From: Chitinophagales bacterium
Lineage (GTDB): Bacteria; Bacteroidota; Bacteroidia; Chitinophagales; Saprospiraceae
Length of the DNA stretch: 52,253 nucleotides
NCBI GenBank assembly: GCA_017303475.1
Contig: JAFLBO010000036.1
Coordinates: 1 to 52,253 of the forward strand
Direction: 5' to 3'
The notes below the pieces were generated by a model, which had not been told where the DNA came from, searched no databases, and was given only the letters and a program-made list of their open reading frames with translations. Every line of letters starts with the position of its first letter. The stretch's first letter is position 1. The translations under genes were made by a program, and so were the position numbers. Shown here in pieces: positions 33,579-41,608 of this stretch.

Positions 33579-35612
33579 ATGGCCAAAAAGCCCGCTCCCG
33601 CAGCTACTACCAAGAAGTCCACGTCTACCGGCGCCACCAAATCATCCGCCGCCTCCGACCAGTCCAACTGGTTCATGCTTGGCATGATTGCGCTGGCCAT
33701 TACTGCCGCTTGCTATTTGCCCAGTCTGCGCAACGGATTTGTCAACTGGGATGACCCCAAGAACATTTACGAAAACGAAAACCTGGAAGGAGTGGGCAAT
33801 GGTCAATCCTGGGGCACAACCATCGCCAATATATTCGATCTGGAAAAAGGCAATGTGATAGGCAACTATAACCCGCTGCCAATCTTCACTTTCGCCATTG
33901 AAAAAGCCATAACCGGCGGAGAATGGAATCCCACCCTGATCCACACCACCAACCTGCTTTTGCACCTGCTCACGGTGTTTTTTGTGATGAAACTCCTTTG
34001 GGGAATGGGCATCGGGCGCTGGGGTGTTTTTGCGGGAGGCTTGCTGTTTGGCATTCACCCCATGCGGGTGGAATCTGTGGCCTGGGCCACGGAGCGCAAA
34101 GACGTTTTGTTTGCCGTATTCTTTTTTGCGGCACTGGTTTACTACATAAAATGGCTCAAACAAGGCGAAAAACAGGAAAACCGCATGGGGACCTACGCCA
34201 TCATGCTGGTACTGGCGCTGCTCTCCTGTTTTTCCAAAGTACAGGCCGTTACCCTGCCGCTTTCCATGCTGGCGCTTGATTTTTGGTTCCGCCGGCCATT
34301 GAACTTTAAGCTGATCCTGGAAAAAGCGCCGTTCTGGCTGCTTTCCCTGGTTTTTGGTTTGATCAACGTACACACCCTGCGGGTACAGGGCTCCACCGAC
34401 GATTCCATCACCAATTTCAACTTCCTCGACCGTTTGTGCATAGGCGCTTATTCCTTCTGCACCTATATTTATAAAGCTGTATTGCCCTGGCCTATGTCGC
34501 CGCTGTACGCTTATCCCAAAAACCTGCCCTGGACGGTTTATGCTGCGCCGGCTGTGTTTTTTACAGCAGTGGCAGCCTTCATCTGGGCCTGGAGAAAAGG
34601 CTACCGCACCTGGGTATTCGGGGTGGCATTCTTCTTTTTCAATGTGATGTTCCTCTTGCAGATTTTTGCTGCAGGACAAGGTTTTTTGGCGGATCGTTTC
34701 ACCTATGTGGCCTATTTCGGCTTATTTGCCATTGTAGCTTACTATGCCGATCAGTATGCGAAGGAGGAAGCATCGCGCAACAAAGTACTGACCATTCTGG
34801 GCCTGGTAGGTTTGATTTATGGCGCCTGGACTATCAAGCAAATTGGCATTTGGGCTGATGGATACAGCCTTTGGAGCCATGTAATGACCATGGATGAAGG
34901 CAAAAAAGAGCGCAGTTCCCTACCCTACTGGAACCGCGGCCAGTTCCTGCGCAACGTGAAAGGCGATTTTGAAGGCGCCTTGAAAGACTACAATAAAGCC
35001 GTGGAGATGGAACCCAACAACCGAGAAATCCTCAACAGCCGTGGCAAAACCTACTTCGACATGGCTGCCTCCGGCAAATACAAAGGGCAGGAAAAGTCGT
35101 TGCTGGAAAAAGCCGTTAAGGATTACACAGAATCACTGTCTAAAACCAACCAGACCGATAAAGCCACCAGCGAATCCTACAGCAACCGCGGCGCAGCTTA
35201 TGGCATGCTGGGGATGTTGCAAAAAAGTATAGACGACATTACCGAGGCCATCAAACTGGATCCAGCCAACAAAAACGCATATGCCAACCGCTCGATTGCC
35301 TATTTGAATACCGGACAATACGAAAAAGCCCTGGCCGACTATCAGGAATACCTGAAGTACGACCCCACGAATGCCAATTTCTGGTATGAAAGCGGCATGG
35401 TTCAGCGTGTGATGAAACGCAATGAGGAATCGGTGAAATCACTAGATCGCGCCTTGCAAATCAACCCGAAACTGGCCATCGGATATCTGGAACGCGCCCG
35501 TGCCAAGGCCCAGGCAGGTAACTTTGCCGGCGCCCAGCAAGATTATCAGAAAGCCCAGCAGATGGGCGTTAAGATGGAAGCCATGGACCAGCAGTTGATG
35601 GGCGGGCAGTGA
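33579..35612 (+). CDS. TMTC-like membrane protein with C-terminal TPR repeats (paralogue)
   Basis: 677-aa paralogue of the protein at 25203-27215. It has an Ala/Lys/Ser-rich N-terminus and about ten transmembrane helices (~30-410). The first-loop acidic motif is FVNWDDPKNIYEN, HPMRVESVAWATERKDVLF follows, and the late loop has ADRFTYVAYFG. Then come ~6 TPRs (~450-650; for example DFEGALKDYNKAVEMEPNN). The group resembles eukaryotic TMTC O-mannosyltransferases; the acceptor is unknown. ATG at 33579 is chosen because the promoter-like TACTTTTG lies upstream of it. Two paralogues in one window may have different protein substrates or be alternates. It ends 13 bp before a fold-back 15-bp repeat array. 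Confidence 0.87.
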   Translation: MAKKPAPAATTKKSTSTGATKSSAASDQSNWFMLGMIALAITAACYLPSLRNGFVNWDDPKNIYENENLEGVGNGQSWGTTIANIFDLEKGNVIGNYNPLPIFTFAIEKAITGGEWNPTLIHTTNLLLHLLTVFFVMKLLWGMGIGRWGVFAGGLLFGIHPMRVESVAWATERKDVLFAVFFFAALVYYIKWLKQGEKQENRMGTYAIMLVLALLSCFSKVQAVTLPLSMLALDFWFRRPLNFKLILEKAPFWLLSLVFGLINVHTLRVQGSTDDSITNFNFLDRLCIGAYSFCTYIYKAVLPWPMSPLYAYPKNLPWTVYAAPAVFFTAVAAFIWAWRKGYRTWVFGVAFFFFNVMFLLQIFAAGQGFLADRFTYVAYFGLFAIVAYYADQYAKEEASRNKVLTILGLVGLIYGAWTIKQIGIWADGYSLWSHVMTMDEGKKERSSLPYWNRGQFLRNVKGDFEGALKDYNKAVEMEPNNREILNSRGKTYFDMAASGKYKGQEKSLLEKAVKDYTESLSKTNQTDKATSESYSNRGAAYGMLGMLQKSIDDITEAIKLDPANKNAYANRSIAYLNTGQYEKALADYQEYLKYDPTNANFWYESGMVQRVMKRNEESVKSLDRALQINPKLAIGYLERARAKAQAGNFAGAQQDYQKAQQMGVKMEAMDQQLMGGQ

Positions 35613-35625
35613 GGCGAAGGGGAAG

Positions 35626-35770
35626 TACATGATTGACGATTACATGATTGACGAGTACATGATTGACGATTACATGAGGACGAGTGGGCTCCTGGCGCAA
35701 GCCATCACCAACACCCAAAAGCAACGCCCTCCCTCCTCAATCATGTAATCATGTACTCGTCAATCATGTA
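35626..35770. repeat. 15-bp tandem repeat followed by its inverted copy
   Basis: Four units of TACATGATTGACGAT/G (35626-35684, the last imperfect) are followed, after ~52 bp of unrelated sequence, by the reverse complement (35737-35770). The whole can fold into a long hairpin between the convergent TMTC-like and JmjC genes, probably acting as terminator for both. Confidence 0.9.
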
Positions 35771-35785
35771 ATTCCCTACCCTTTC

Positions 35786-36625
35786 TCACTCCGCCCGTTT
35801 CATCGCCATTTTCACCTTGAAATTATACCAGCGTTTGCCCATGAACTTGTTCATGACCTTATCTACCGCATAATTGGTGGTGATGCTGGCCAGGCCTTGC
35901 ACCCGTTTAAACATGGAGGTAAAGGCTCGCAGACTGATGGAATAGCCGCTGTCGGTGTATTCAATATAATGCCAGTAGCCACGCGGGATGAACAGAGATT
36001 CACCTGGCATAAGCATCACTTCCTGCCCCTTGACATTGTGCAAGGCCGGGTATTTCTCAAAGTCCGGCTTCAGTACATTGACATGGCTGGCTACCGTAAA
36101 CGGCAGGTGGTATAGGTTGCGACTTTGCTCCGGCGGGAATAAAATCACCCGCTTTCTACCGTGAATTTGGTTTAAAAACACGTGGCTCAGGTCCAGATCG
36201 TAATGAAGCGCCACCCTGGAGCCTTCGCAGCCAAAGAACATGAACGGCACTTCGTTGACAAAACCGTCCATAATATCCGGCATGGCAAAATCCTCCCTAA
36301 GCTCAGGCGCCTTGCGGAAAATATTCCACAGAAATATGCGCAAATCTGAGGGCCCTGCTTCCATTATTTCCAGGTATTCCCGGAAGGTAATGTGCATATC
36401 AGGCATCATGTAGCTTCTGCCCGGACGCGAATAGTTGTTAGACACCACAGGTACCATCAGGTTACCATAATGGTTTTTGAAGTAATCAATGGTCCACTTG
36501 CTTTTGGCGGGCCATTTCGTCATCAAATCGGTGAAAACAACGGGCTTTAGTGGCTCAAGGTATTCTTGAGCGAACGTTTCTCGGGTGAGGCCGGTCCTAC
36601 GTTCAACAGGTTGAAGTTCCAACAT
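35786..36625 (-). CDS. Cupin-8/JmjC-type 2-oxoglutarate oxygenase
   Basis: 279-aa protein with the double-stranded beta-helix of JmjC hydroxylases. The iron triad is visible: His141 and Asp143 in ALHYDLDLSHVFL and His219 in FIPRGYWHYIEY. Lys in GRKRVILFPP is the probable 2-oxoglutarate contact. The N-terminal part begins PVVFTDLMTKWPA, as in cupin-8 proteins. Bacterial relatives hydroxylate protein residues or small molecules; the substrate here is unknown. ATG at 36625; an upstream TTG is less likely. The C-terminal ~50 residues are helical and basic (NKFMGKRWYNFKVKMAMKRAE). It lies 60 bp after the amidohydrolase-like gene on the same strand, perhaps co-transcribed. Confidence 0.85.
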   Translation of the reverse strand: MLELQPVERRTGLTRETFAQEYLEPLKPVVFTDLMTKWPAKSKWTIDYFKNHYGNLMVPVVSNNYSRPGRSYMMPDMHITFREYLEIMEAGPSDLRIFLWNIFRKAPELREDFAMPDIMDGFVNEVPFMFFGCEGSRVALHYDLDLSHVFLNQIHGRKRVILFPPEQSRNLYHLPFTVASHVNVLKPDFEKYPALHNVKGQEVMLMPGESLFIPRGYWHYIEYTDSGYSISLRAFTSMFKRVQGLASITTNYAVDKVMNKFMGKRWYNFKVKMAMKRAE

Positions 36626-36685
36626 AGTCAATCTTGTTTGAAGTGGTGAGCAGGACTGTAACGAAGGCAAAAATAATCAGCAATT

Positions 36686-37885
36686 TCATCTGCAAAAGCG
36701 AAAAATCGCACGCATACCTTTCATTTCTCCATCTACCCAAAGCACCAGCCAAACATGACCCGGCGGCGAAGGACTTAGTATCAGCTCATTATCATCGTCC
36801 AGAGCATGCATACCCAATAGATTACCATAAAAATCATACACGCCCAACATCCAGTTGCCTGGCGGTGCTTGTCTGGATTTTTTTACCGAAAACTGAAAGC
36901 AATATGGCTGTGGAAACACCAGCAATTGATCCAAGAAGGAAACTTCCGGAGGGATGCTGCTCATGCCGCATAAAAAGGCATCGGTACTGCCAAAAAAATG
37001 TCGGCCCAGATAATCCATCACCGTCACTGAAAGGGAATCTGCAAAACGTAAAACATTATGCATGGAGTCCCGGATTCCGTTTCGGTTGCACTCTATTTGC
37101 AGTCCATCCAATGTGCCATTTTGGTAAGAGCTGTGTCTGGCGGTGTTGTATCCGCCGTTAAAATAATCCTCGTCTGCATCAGGAAATGGCTCCAGCTCGC
37201 TGGGTGTGGCCGGGTAGCCACGTTGGGCCAAAAGTTCACCCAAACTCTGTGAGCCATGCAGCAGCTCTGCATGACTCAACCCTTGTACATTATTCCCGGC
37301 CATATGCCTGATGCTACTCTGATTAATGTAAAAAGGAGTGTTCAGGGTAGCATCTTGCAAGGCCAGTTCTGCTTTGGAAAGCAAATACCCAAGTTCCAGG
37401 CGCTGAATGGCATGTCCATGCCCGTGCAGATCAATATACAGGCCTTTTCCAAATTGGGGCAGCAACTGGTTTTTGGCCGTTTCCACGTAGGCATGGAAGG
37501 CGTACCAGGCCGATTCTGCTGCGGGATTACCATTGGCAGCTTCCACAATTTCGCGGTTGGCGTCCAGTTTTCTCCGGTGCAACTTGTTGAAAATCACGTG
37601 TGGCCAGCAGCCCGTGCGCGCGTGTATGGCCTGTGCGAAGGCGCGCGCAAGCTCTTGTGTATTGAAATCATTTACCACCGAACAGCCCGCACAATTCCGG
37701 TCTGGAATAGACGCCGGGGTCAATAAGCCGCCATGCGGAGCCGTAATGATGATCGGCAGATTGCCCGCCAGATATTCCACATATCCGTTGTCATCAAAAT
37801 ACGACTCGCCGGGAACATAAGTTTGTGCAAAAGCGTTGCACACCCCGAACCCAAAAAGTACCAGAAAAAGAAGTCTGAATATCAT
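36686..37885 (-). CDS. Secreted N-formylglutamate amidohydrolase-like protein
   Basis: 399-aa exported protein. The signal peptide (MIFRLLFLVLFGFGVCNAFAQ) fixes the start at 37885; the frame extends further upstream but into the leader of rdgB. The core has PIIITAPHGG near the N-terminus and YIDLHGHGHAIQRLELGYLLSK in the middle. These are the His-rich metal-binding motifs of the N-formylglutamate amidohydrolase/zinc carboxypeptidase-like fold. Related secreted versions probably hydrolyse amide bonds in peptides or wall fragments. The last ~60 residues (WMLGVYDFYGNLLGMHAL ... GHVWLVLWVDGEMKGMRAIFRF) look like a degenerate T9SS sorting domain without the usual Lys-rich end. It is divergent from rdgB with 39 bp between starts. 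Confidence 0.72.
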   Translation of the reverse strand: MIFRLLFLVLFGFGVCNAFAQTYVPGESYFDDNGYVEYLAGNLPIIITAPHGGLLTPASIPDRNCAGCSVVNDFNTQELARAFAQAIHARTGCWPHVIFNKLHRRKLDANREIVEAANGNPAAESAWYAFHAYVETAKNQLLPQFGKGLYIDLHGHGHAIQRLELGYLLSKAELALQDATLNTPFYINQSSIRHMAGNNVQGLSHAELLHGSQSLGELLAQRGYPATPSELEPFPDADEDYFNGGYNTARHSSYQNGTLDGLQIECNRNGIRDSMHNVLRFADSLSVTVMDYLGRHFFGSTDAFLCGMSSIPPEVSFLDQLLVFPQPYCFQFSVKKSRQAPPGNWMLGVYDFYGNLLGMHALDDDNELILSPSPPGHVWLVLWVDGEMKGMRAIFRFCR

Positions 37886-37924
37886 AGAATAGCTGTAGGA
37901 TTGCAGCGAAAGTAAATAACAATC

Positions 37925-38560
37925 ATGCAAGTTCTCGTTTTTGCCACTAATAACGCACATAAAGCTCATGAGGTAGAGCTGGTGCTGGGTCCGGGTTACC
38001 AGATTAAAACCCTAAAAGACATTGGTTGTCTGGAAGATATCGAAGAAACAGAAAACACGCTGGAAGGAAATGCCCTGCTGAAAGCGCGGTATGTCAAGGA
38101 AAAATACGGCTACGACTGCTTTTCCGAAGACGCCGGACTGGAGGTTTCAGCACTCAACGGCGCGCCGGGTGTTCACACCGCGCGTTATGCCGGTCCATCC
38201 AGAGATGCCAACGACAATATGGACCTGTTGCTACGGAATTTAGAAAATCATACAGACCGCAGCGCACAGTTCCGTGCCGTGATTGCGCTCATTCAGGGAG
38301 AAAAAGAAACCCTGCTGGAAGGCGTTTGCAAAGGCTCCATCGCCACTCAAAAACATGGAACAGAAGGATTCGGCTACGATCCGATCTTTATCCCGGAAGG
38401 CTACGAACAAACCTTCGCTCAACTCGGCGATGAGGTAAAAACGGAGATCAGCCACCGGGCTAAGGCAACGAGGAGATTGGTGGAGGTGTTAACGATGGAC
38501 GATGAACGATGGACGATGGACGATGGACGATGGACGATGGGATTGCGTGGTTATTTATAG
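37925..38560 (+). CDS. rdgB: RdgB/HAM1 non-canonical purine NTP pyrophosphatase with repeat-encoded tail
   Basis: Hydrolyses dITP/XTP to keep deaminated purines out of DNA. It has the ATNNAHKAHEVELVL substrate-binding start, DYDCF-to-SEDAGLEVSALNGAPGVHTARYAG core, FGYDPIF and SHRAKA near the end. ATG at 37925. Homologues stop near residue 190. Here the last ~22 residues (TMDDERWTMDDGRWTMGLRGY) are encoded by seven tandem ACGATGG heptamers and the arm of a long inverted repeat. The repeat has evidently run into the gene and moved the stop codon. The tail is probably tolerated because the C-terminus lies on the surface (inference). Confidence 0.95.
   Translation: MQVLVFATNNAHKAHEVELVLGPGYQIKTLKDIGCLEDIEETENTLEGNALLKARYVKEKYGYDCFSEDAGLEVSALNGAPGVHTARYAGPSRDANDNMDLLLRNLENHTDRSAQFRAVIALIQGEKETLLEGVCKGSIATQKHGTEGFGYDPIFIPEGYEQTFAQLGDEVKTEISHRAKATRRLVEVLTMDDERWTMDDGRWTMGLRGYL
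38492..38540 (+). repeat. Seven ACGATGG heptamers inside the rdgB 3' end
   Basis: Seven consecutive 7-bp units (the second is ACGATGA), in frame within rdgB, so three units make one 7-residue protein period (MDDERWT/MDDGRWT). Confidence 0.95.
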
Positions 38561-38714
38561 CAACGTGAGTTGTCATCCCGGGAACCGGGACCTACACAAG
38601 CCAGGCTATGCGGCACTTTTCTGGTAAGGGATTGCCGGGAAACTAGGCTTGTGTAGGTCCCGATCTTCGGGATGACAACTCACGTTGCTATAAATAACCA
38701 CGCAATCCCATCGT
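38534..38714. repeat. Long inverted repeat between rdgB and queG
   Basis: 38534-38580 and 38668-38714 are exactly reverse-complementary (47 bp). Inner parts 38586-38602 and 38646-38662 extend the stem after a small bulge, leaving a ~43-base loop. It includes both stop codons' neighbourhoods and would form a very stable hairpin at the convergent gene ends, acting as a shared terminator. Confidence 0.92.
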
Positions 38715-38735
38715 TCATCGTTCATTGTCTATCGT
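38708..38735 (-). repeat. Heptamer array at the queG 3' end
   Basis: Four units CCATCGT, TCATCGT, TCATTGT, CTATCGT: the ACGATGG heptamer on the - strand. The queG stop codon TGA (38717-38715) lies inside the array, and the last QueG residues (GTIDNER) are encoded by it. Confidence 0.88.
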
Positions 38736-39653
38736 CCCCTCGATGTTTCGTTTCAACCCGGCATATTTCACCCTTTTAACGGCTGATTTTTTAAAAATAC
38801 GGCCAAAAACCTCTTCTGTGAGCTCCAACCAATCCTGGCGACTGAGTTGCAGCAAATCCGGGTGCGGCTCGAAGGCGGGTTCCTGATGCCGCTGGGAAAA
38901 GCGATTCCAAGGACAAACATCCTGGCACACATCGCAGCCAAACATCCACTGATCCATTTTACCTCTGAACTCGGCCGGAATTTCATCCCGCAACTCTATA
39001 GTGAGGTACGAAATACATTTTGATGCATCCAGAAAATACCCTTCCGGGCTGATGGCCTCGGTAGGACAAGCCTCAATGCAACGCCTGCAGGTGCCACAGT
39101 GGTCGCGAATGGGATCATCATACAACAGAGGCAAGTCGCAAATAATTTCTGCCAGGAAGAAAAAAGAGCCTCGTTTGGGGTTAATAGTGAGGGTATTCCG
39201 GCCATTCCAGCCCAAACCGGCGCGTTGAGCCCATTCACGCTCCATGACAGGCGCAGAATCCACAAAACATCGGCCATCCACCTCACCAATTTGTTCCTGT
39301 ATAAAGGCCAGCAGGGCTTTAAGTTTGTCTTTTACCACAAAATGGTAATCCTCCCCGTATGCATAAGAAGCTATTTTAGGCGCATCAGGGTCTGCCTGCT
39401 TTTCCGGATTGAAATAGTTGTAGGTGAGGCAAATCACCGATTTAGCCCCCGGCACCAGCAGTGTGGGGTCTACCCGCATATCGAAATGATTGGCCATGTA
39501 GCCCATGCGCCCGTGCGCGTTGCGCGAAAGCCATTTCTCCAGTTGCCTGGCCGGCTCATCCAGTCGCTCCGCCCTGGCAAAACCCACAAATTCAAATCCC
39601 AGGCGATGCGCCTCGGAACGAATCAGGTCGGAATGACGTTGTAAAGCAGGCAC
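38715..39653 (-). CDS. queG: Epoxyqueuosine reductase
   Basis: Last enzyme of queuosine tRNA modification: a cobalamin-dependent, two 4Fe-4S cluster reductase in the cytoplasm. It has HRLGFEFVGFARAE at the start, SYAYGEDYH and KRGSFFFLAEI in the cobalamin domain. The ferredoxin-like clusters are CGTCRRCIEACPTEAI and CDVCQDVCPWN. The start is uncertain: no ATG occurs close to the family start. GTG at 39653, within a heptamer array, gives a normal 312 aa. ATG codons at 39764 and 39785 would add ~37-44 residues of repeat-encoded and unrelated sequence (for example STVHRPPSIVHRPPS). The C-terminus ends in repeat-encoded GTIDNER where homologues end soon after GLKRNI. The gene is flanked on both sides by heptamer arrays. 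Confidence 0.93.
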   Translation of the reverse strand: MPALQRHSDLIRSEAHRLGFEFVGFARAERLDEPARQLEKWLSRNAHGRMGYMANHFDMRVDPTLLVPGAKSVICLTYNYFNPEKQADPDAPKIASYAYGEDYHFVVKDKLKALLAFIQEQIGEVDGRCFVDSAPVMEREWAQRAGLGWNGRNTLTINPKRGSFFFLAEIICDLPLLYDDPIRDHCGTCRRCIEACPTEAISPEGYFLDASKCISYLTIELRDEIPAEFRGKMDQWMFGCDVCQDVCPWNRFSQRHQEPAFEPHPDLLQLSRQDWLELTEEVFGRIFKKSAVKRVKYAGLKRNIEGTIDNER

Positions 39654-39707
39654 GGTGGACGGTGGACGGTGGACGATGGACGGTGGACGGTGGACGGTGG
39701 ACGGTGG
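39652..39707 (+). repeat. Eight ACGGTGG/ACGATGG heptamers at the queG start
   Basis: Eight consecutive 7-bp units, seven ACGGTGG and one ACGATGG. The likely queG start codon (GTG on the - strand, 39653-39651) is created by the first unit. Confidence 0.93.
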
Positions 39708-39762
39708 ACAATGCAAAATAAGGCAATAATTCTGTAACCAATGAAAGCTTATTAGGCCCCAC

Positions 39763-39790
39763 ATCGTTCGTCGTTCATCGTCCATCGTTC
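39763..39790 (-). repeat. Heptamer array upstream of queG
   Basis: Four units ATCGTTC, GTCGTTC, ATCGTCC, ATCGTTC: the same heptamer inverted relative to 39652-39707. It lies directly upstream of the promoter of the next, divergent operon. Confidence 0.85.
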
Positions 39791-39802
39791 CATTGCCCTT
39801 TT

Positions 39803-39832
39803 TTGCTTTTTCGAAAAAAATCTGCACCTTTG
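39803..39832 (+). promoter_or_regulatory. Promoter of the EAD-like/holA/AAG operon
   Basis: TTG (39803-39805), a 19-bp spacer and CACCTTTG (39825-39832), one base from TAnnTTTG. The start codon follows 4 bp after the -7 element, so the transcript is nearly or fully leaderless. Confidence 0.65.
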
Positions 39833-39836
39833 CATT

Positions 39837-40193
39837 ATGGCTTTACACAATCAATTAATTCAACAATCGCGGGAGTACCTGGCGAAAGGCGATTTGGAAA
39901 AAGCGCTTAAGTACCTGCTGTTTGTCGCCAAAACTTTCGAGCGCACGCGTGCGTACCGGCAGTTGGTGGTTTTGTACAGAAGTCATGAAGGTCTGGAGGT
40001 TCATTTGAACGCCGGCACCATAGACCCTGATTTTGCCGCATTGCAAAATAGTCGCACCAGACAAAAGCTGCAAAAAATGGCTGATGAGATGGAAGCCGAA
40101 CTTCGGCTGGAAAATTTTGAGGTAAAAGTTAAAATCACCGGCGGTTCTGTAGACAAAAAGGTAGCAGACTGGGTACAGAGTCTTTTTGTGTAA
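39837..40193 (+). CDS. Small helical protein resembling effector-associated domain 11 (copy 1)
   Basis: 118-aa cytoplasmic protein without signal or membrane segment. Residues ~7-85 are all-helical: LAKGDLEKALKYLLFVAK, then LVVLYRSHEGLEVHLNAGTID and RTRQKLQKMADEMEAE. This is the pattern I know from EAD11 (effector-associated domain 11, Death-like adaptors of bacterial conflict systems): an E-A-L helix, a variable linker, an x-L-x-x-x-x-G-x-I-D turn and a final L-rich helix. Residues ~90-118 add a short strand (NFEVKVKITGG) and an amphipathic helix. It aligns with the next gene product over ~75 residues, including L-V-x-L and G-x-I-D. First gene of a tight operon (3 bp, then 4-base overlaps) leading into holA. 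The domain assignment is by eye and moderate; a TPR-like helical hairpin is the alternative. Confidence 0.55.
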   Translation: MALHNQLIQQSREYLAKGDLEKALKYLLFVAKTFERTRAYRQLVVLYRSHEGLEVHLNAGTIDPDFAALQNSRTRQKLQKMADEMEAELRLENFEVKVKITGGSVDKKVADWVQSLFV

Positions 40194-40196
40194 GAG

Positions 40197-40604
40197 ATGG
40201 CCGACTCCAAGGAAATCATCATCGAACTCCGCGTACGCCTGGCGGAGGAACTTTCCGACAAGTTTTTTTCTTCCAAAGAAGAAGCAGTTAAAATGCTTCT
40301 GGAGTCTGCCGTATCCGAACTGGTAGTTTCAGAGGACAAATCGCTGGTTGCCTTCAAAACGGAAACGAAACGACTGATTGCCAAAGACTTAAGCGAGGCT
40401 ATCGAGTTTTTGAAAAATGGCATTCACCAGCATTGTAATGAGCACGATGATCTGGTGGGTTTATCCTCCAAATTCAACCGAACCAATGAATTCCTGCACA
40501 AAGGACTTATTGACTTTGCCACAGCAGAACAAGAATTCGTACGTATTGGCAATGCATTGTTGCAACTACTCAAAGGCTTGAGCCGGGAAAATATCAAGAA
40601 ATGA
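40197..40604 (+). CDS. Small helical protein resembling effector-associated domain 11 (copy 2)
   Basis: 135-aa cytoplasmic protein. Residues ~1-50 are acidic and helical (FSSKEEAVKMLLESAVSEL) and have no counterpart in copy 1. Residues ~58-130 repeat the EAD11-like plan: RLIAKDLSEAIEFL, LVGLSSKFNRTNEFLHKGLID, FVRIGNALLQLLKGL. No catalytic motif. Its ATG is 3 bp after the stop of copy 1, and its stop overlaps the holA start by 4 bases (ATGA at 40601-40604), so it is translationally coupled to holA. Such domains usually mediate homotypic contacts between an effector and an adaptor; no effector is fused or adjacent here. Family assignment is by eye only. Confidence 0.55.
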   Translation: MADSKEIIIELRVRLAEELSDKFFSSKEEAVKMLLESAVSELVVSEDKSLVAFKTETKRLIAKDLSEAIEFLKNGIHQHCNEHDDLVGLSSKFNRTNEFLHKGLIDFATAEQEFVRIGNALLQLLKGLSRENIKK

Positions 40605-41608
40605 CAGCCGACGAAATACTGCGCGACATAAAGGCCGGCAAGTTTGCACCCGTGTACTTTCTGCACGGTGAGGAACCTTTTTATATTGATCAAATTGCCG
40701 ATGCCGTGGAGGCCAATGCCTTGCCGGAAGCAGAGCGCGGGTTCAACCAAACCATTTTGTACGGCAAGGAAATAGACCATCTCACCTTGCTGGATTACCT
40801 GCGTCGCTACCCGATGATGAGCGAGCGCCAAGTAGTTATTTTGCGGGAAGCACAGGAGATGAAAAGCCTCGGCGAACTTACCAGTTACCTGGAAAACCCC
40901 ATGGGTAGTACCGTTTTTGTGGCTTGCCATAAGCACAAAAAAGTGGATACACGCACCAAGTTTGGCAAGGCGCTGGGGGGCAAACACGTGGTTAATTTTG
41001 AAAGCAAAAAGCTGTACGATAATCAGGTGCCCGACTGGATAGCCTCGGTTTGTAAATCGCGGAAACAGGGCATAGAGCCGGCTGCTGCTGCCCTGATGGC
41101 TGAGTATCTGGGCACGGACCTGGCCCGGATCAACAATGAACTGGACAAACTGACCCTTAACCTGCCGCCCGGTAGCACCATAACCGTGGCTCACGTGCAG
41201 GACAACATTGGCATAAGCAAGGAATACAACGTTTTCGAACTACAAAAAGCGCTAGCAACCCGGGACAAGGCCAAAGTAGCCCGCATTCAGCAACATTTTT
41301 CCGCCAACATCAAGAAGAACCCGCTGATTGTCACCATCTCCAGTTTGTACACCTATTTTTCCAAAGTATTCATGCTGCATGCCCTCAAAGGACAGCCGGA
41401 TGCAGAGGTACTTAAAGCGCTGGATCTCCGTTCTGATTGGTTTTTGAAAGAATACAGAGCCGCCGCCAACCATTACAATGCAGCGCAATGCGCTCAGGTG
41501 ATTGGCTATCTCAAGGATTACGACCTGCGTTCCAAAGGAGTAAACAACGATGGTGTGGAGGAGGAAGAACTGATGAAAGAGCTCTTCTGGAAAATCATGT
41601 ATGGATGA
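40601..41608 (+). CDS. holA: DNA polymerase III subunit delta
   Basis: Clamp-loader delta subunit that opens the beta sliding clamp. Landmarks are FAPVYFLHGEEPFYIDQIADAV (degenerate P-loop region), FNQTILYGKEIDHLTLLDYLRRYPMMSERQVVILREAQEM, and the domain II/III boundary EYLGTDLARINNELDKLTL. The C-terminal collar helices include NVFELQKALATRDKAKVARI. 335 aa, normal. ATG at 40601 overlaps the preceding stop; its own stop overlaps the following AAG start (ATGA at 41605-41608). Essential replication gene placed in a four-gene operon. Confidence 0.93.
   Translation: MTADEILRDIKAGKFAPVYFLHGEEPFYIDQIADAVEANALPEAERGFNQTILYGKEIDHLTLLDYLRRYPMMSERQVVILREAQEMKSLGELTSYLENPMGSTVFVACHKHKKVDTRTKFGKALGGKHVVNFESKKLYDNQVPDWIASVCKSRKQGIEPAAAALMAEYLGTDLARINNELDKLTLNLPPGSTITVAHVQDNIGISKEYNVFELQKALATRDKAKVARIQQHFSANIKKNPLIVTISSLYTYFSKVFMLHALKGQPDAEVLKALDLRSDWFLKEYRAAANHYNAAQCAQVIGYLKDYDLRSKGVNNDGVEEEELMKELFWKIMYG

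Noticed and set aside
33642..34679. 345-residue - strand open frame opposite the second TMTC-like gene
   Set aside because: Composition is rich in Gln, His and Gly without domains, a mirror of the well-supported + strand membrane protein.
39654..39827. QueG N-terminal extension from upstream ATG or GTG codons
   Set aside because: The extension is largely heptamer-encoded and overlaps the promoter of the divergent operon. The upstream ATGs remain formally possible, but homology begins at about the GTG at 39653.
39837..40604. A complete defence island around the EAD-like genes
   Set aside because: No effector nuclease, TIR, caspase-like, STAND NTPase, toxin-antitoxin or restriction gene is present within the window; neighbours are housekeeping replication and repair genes.
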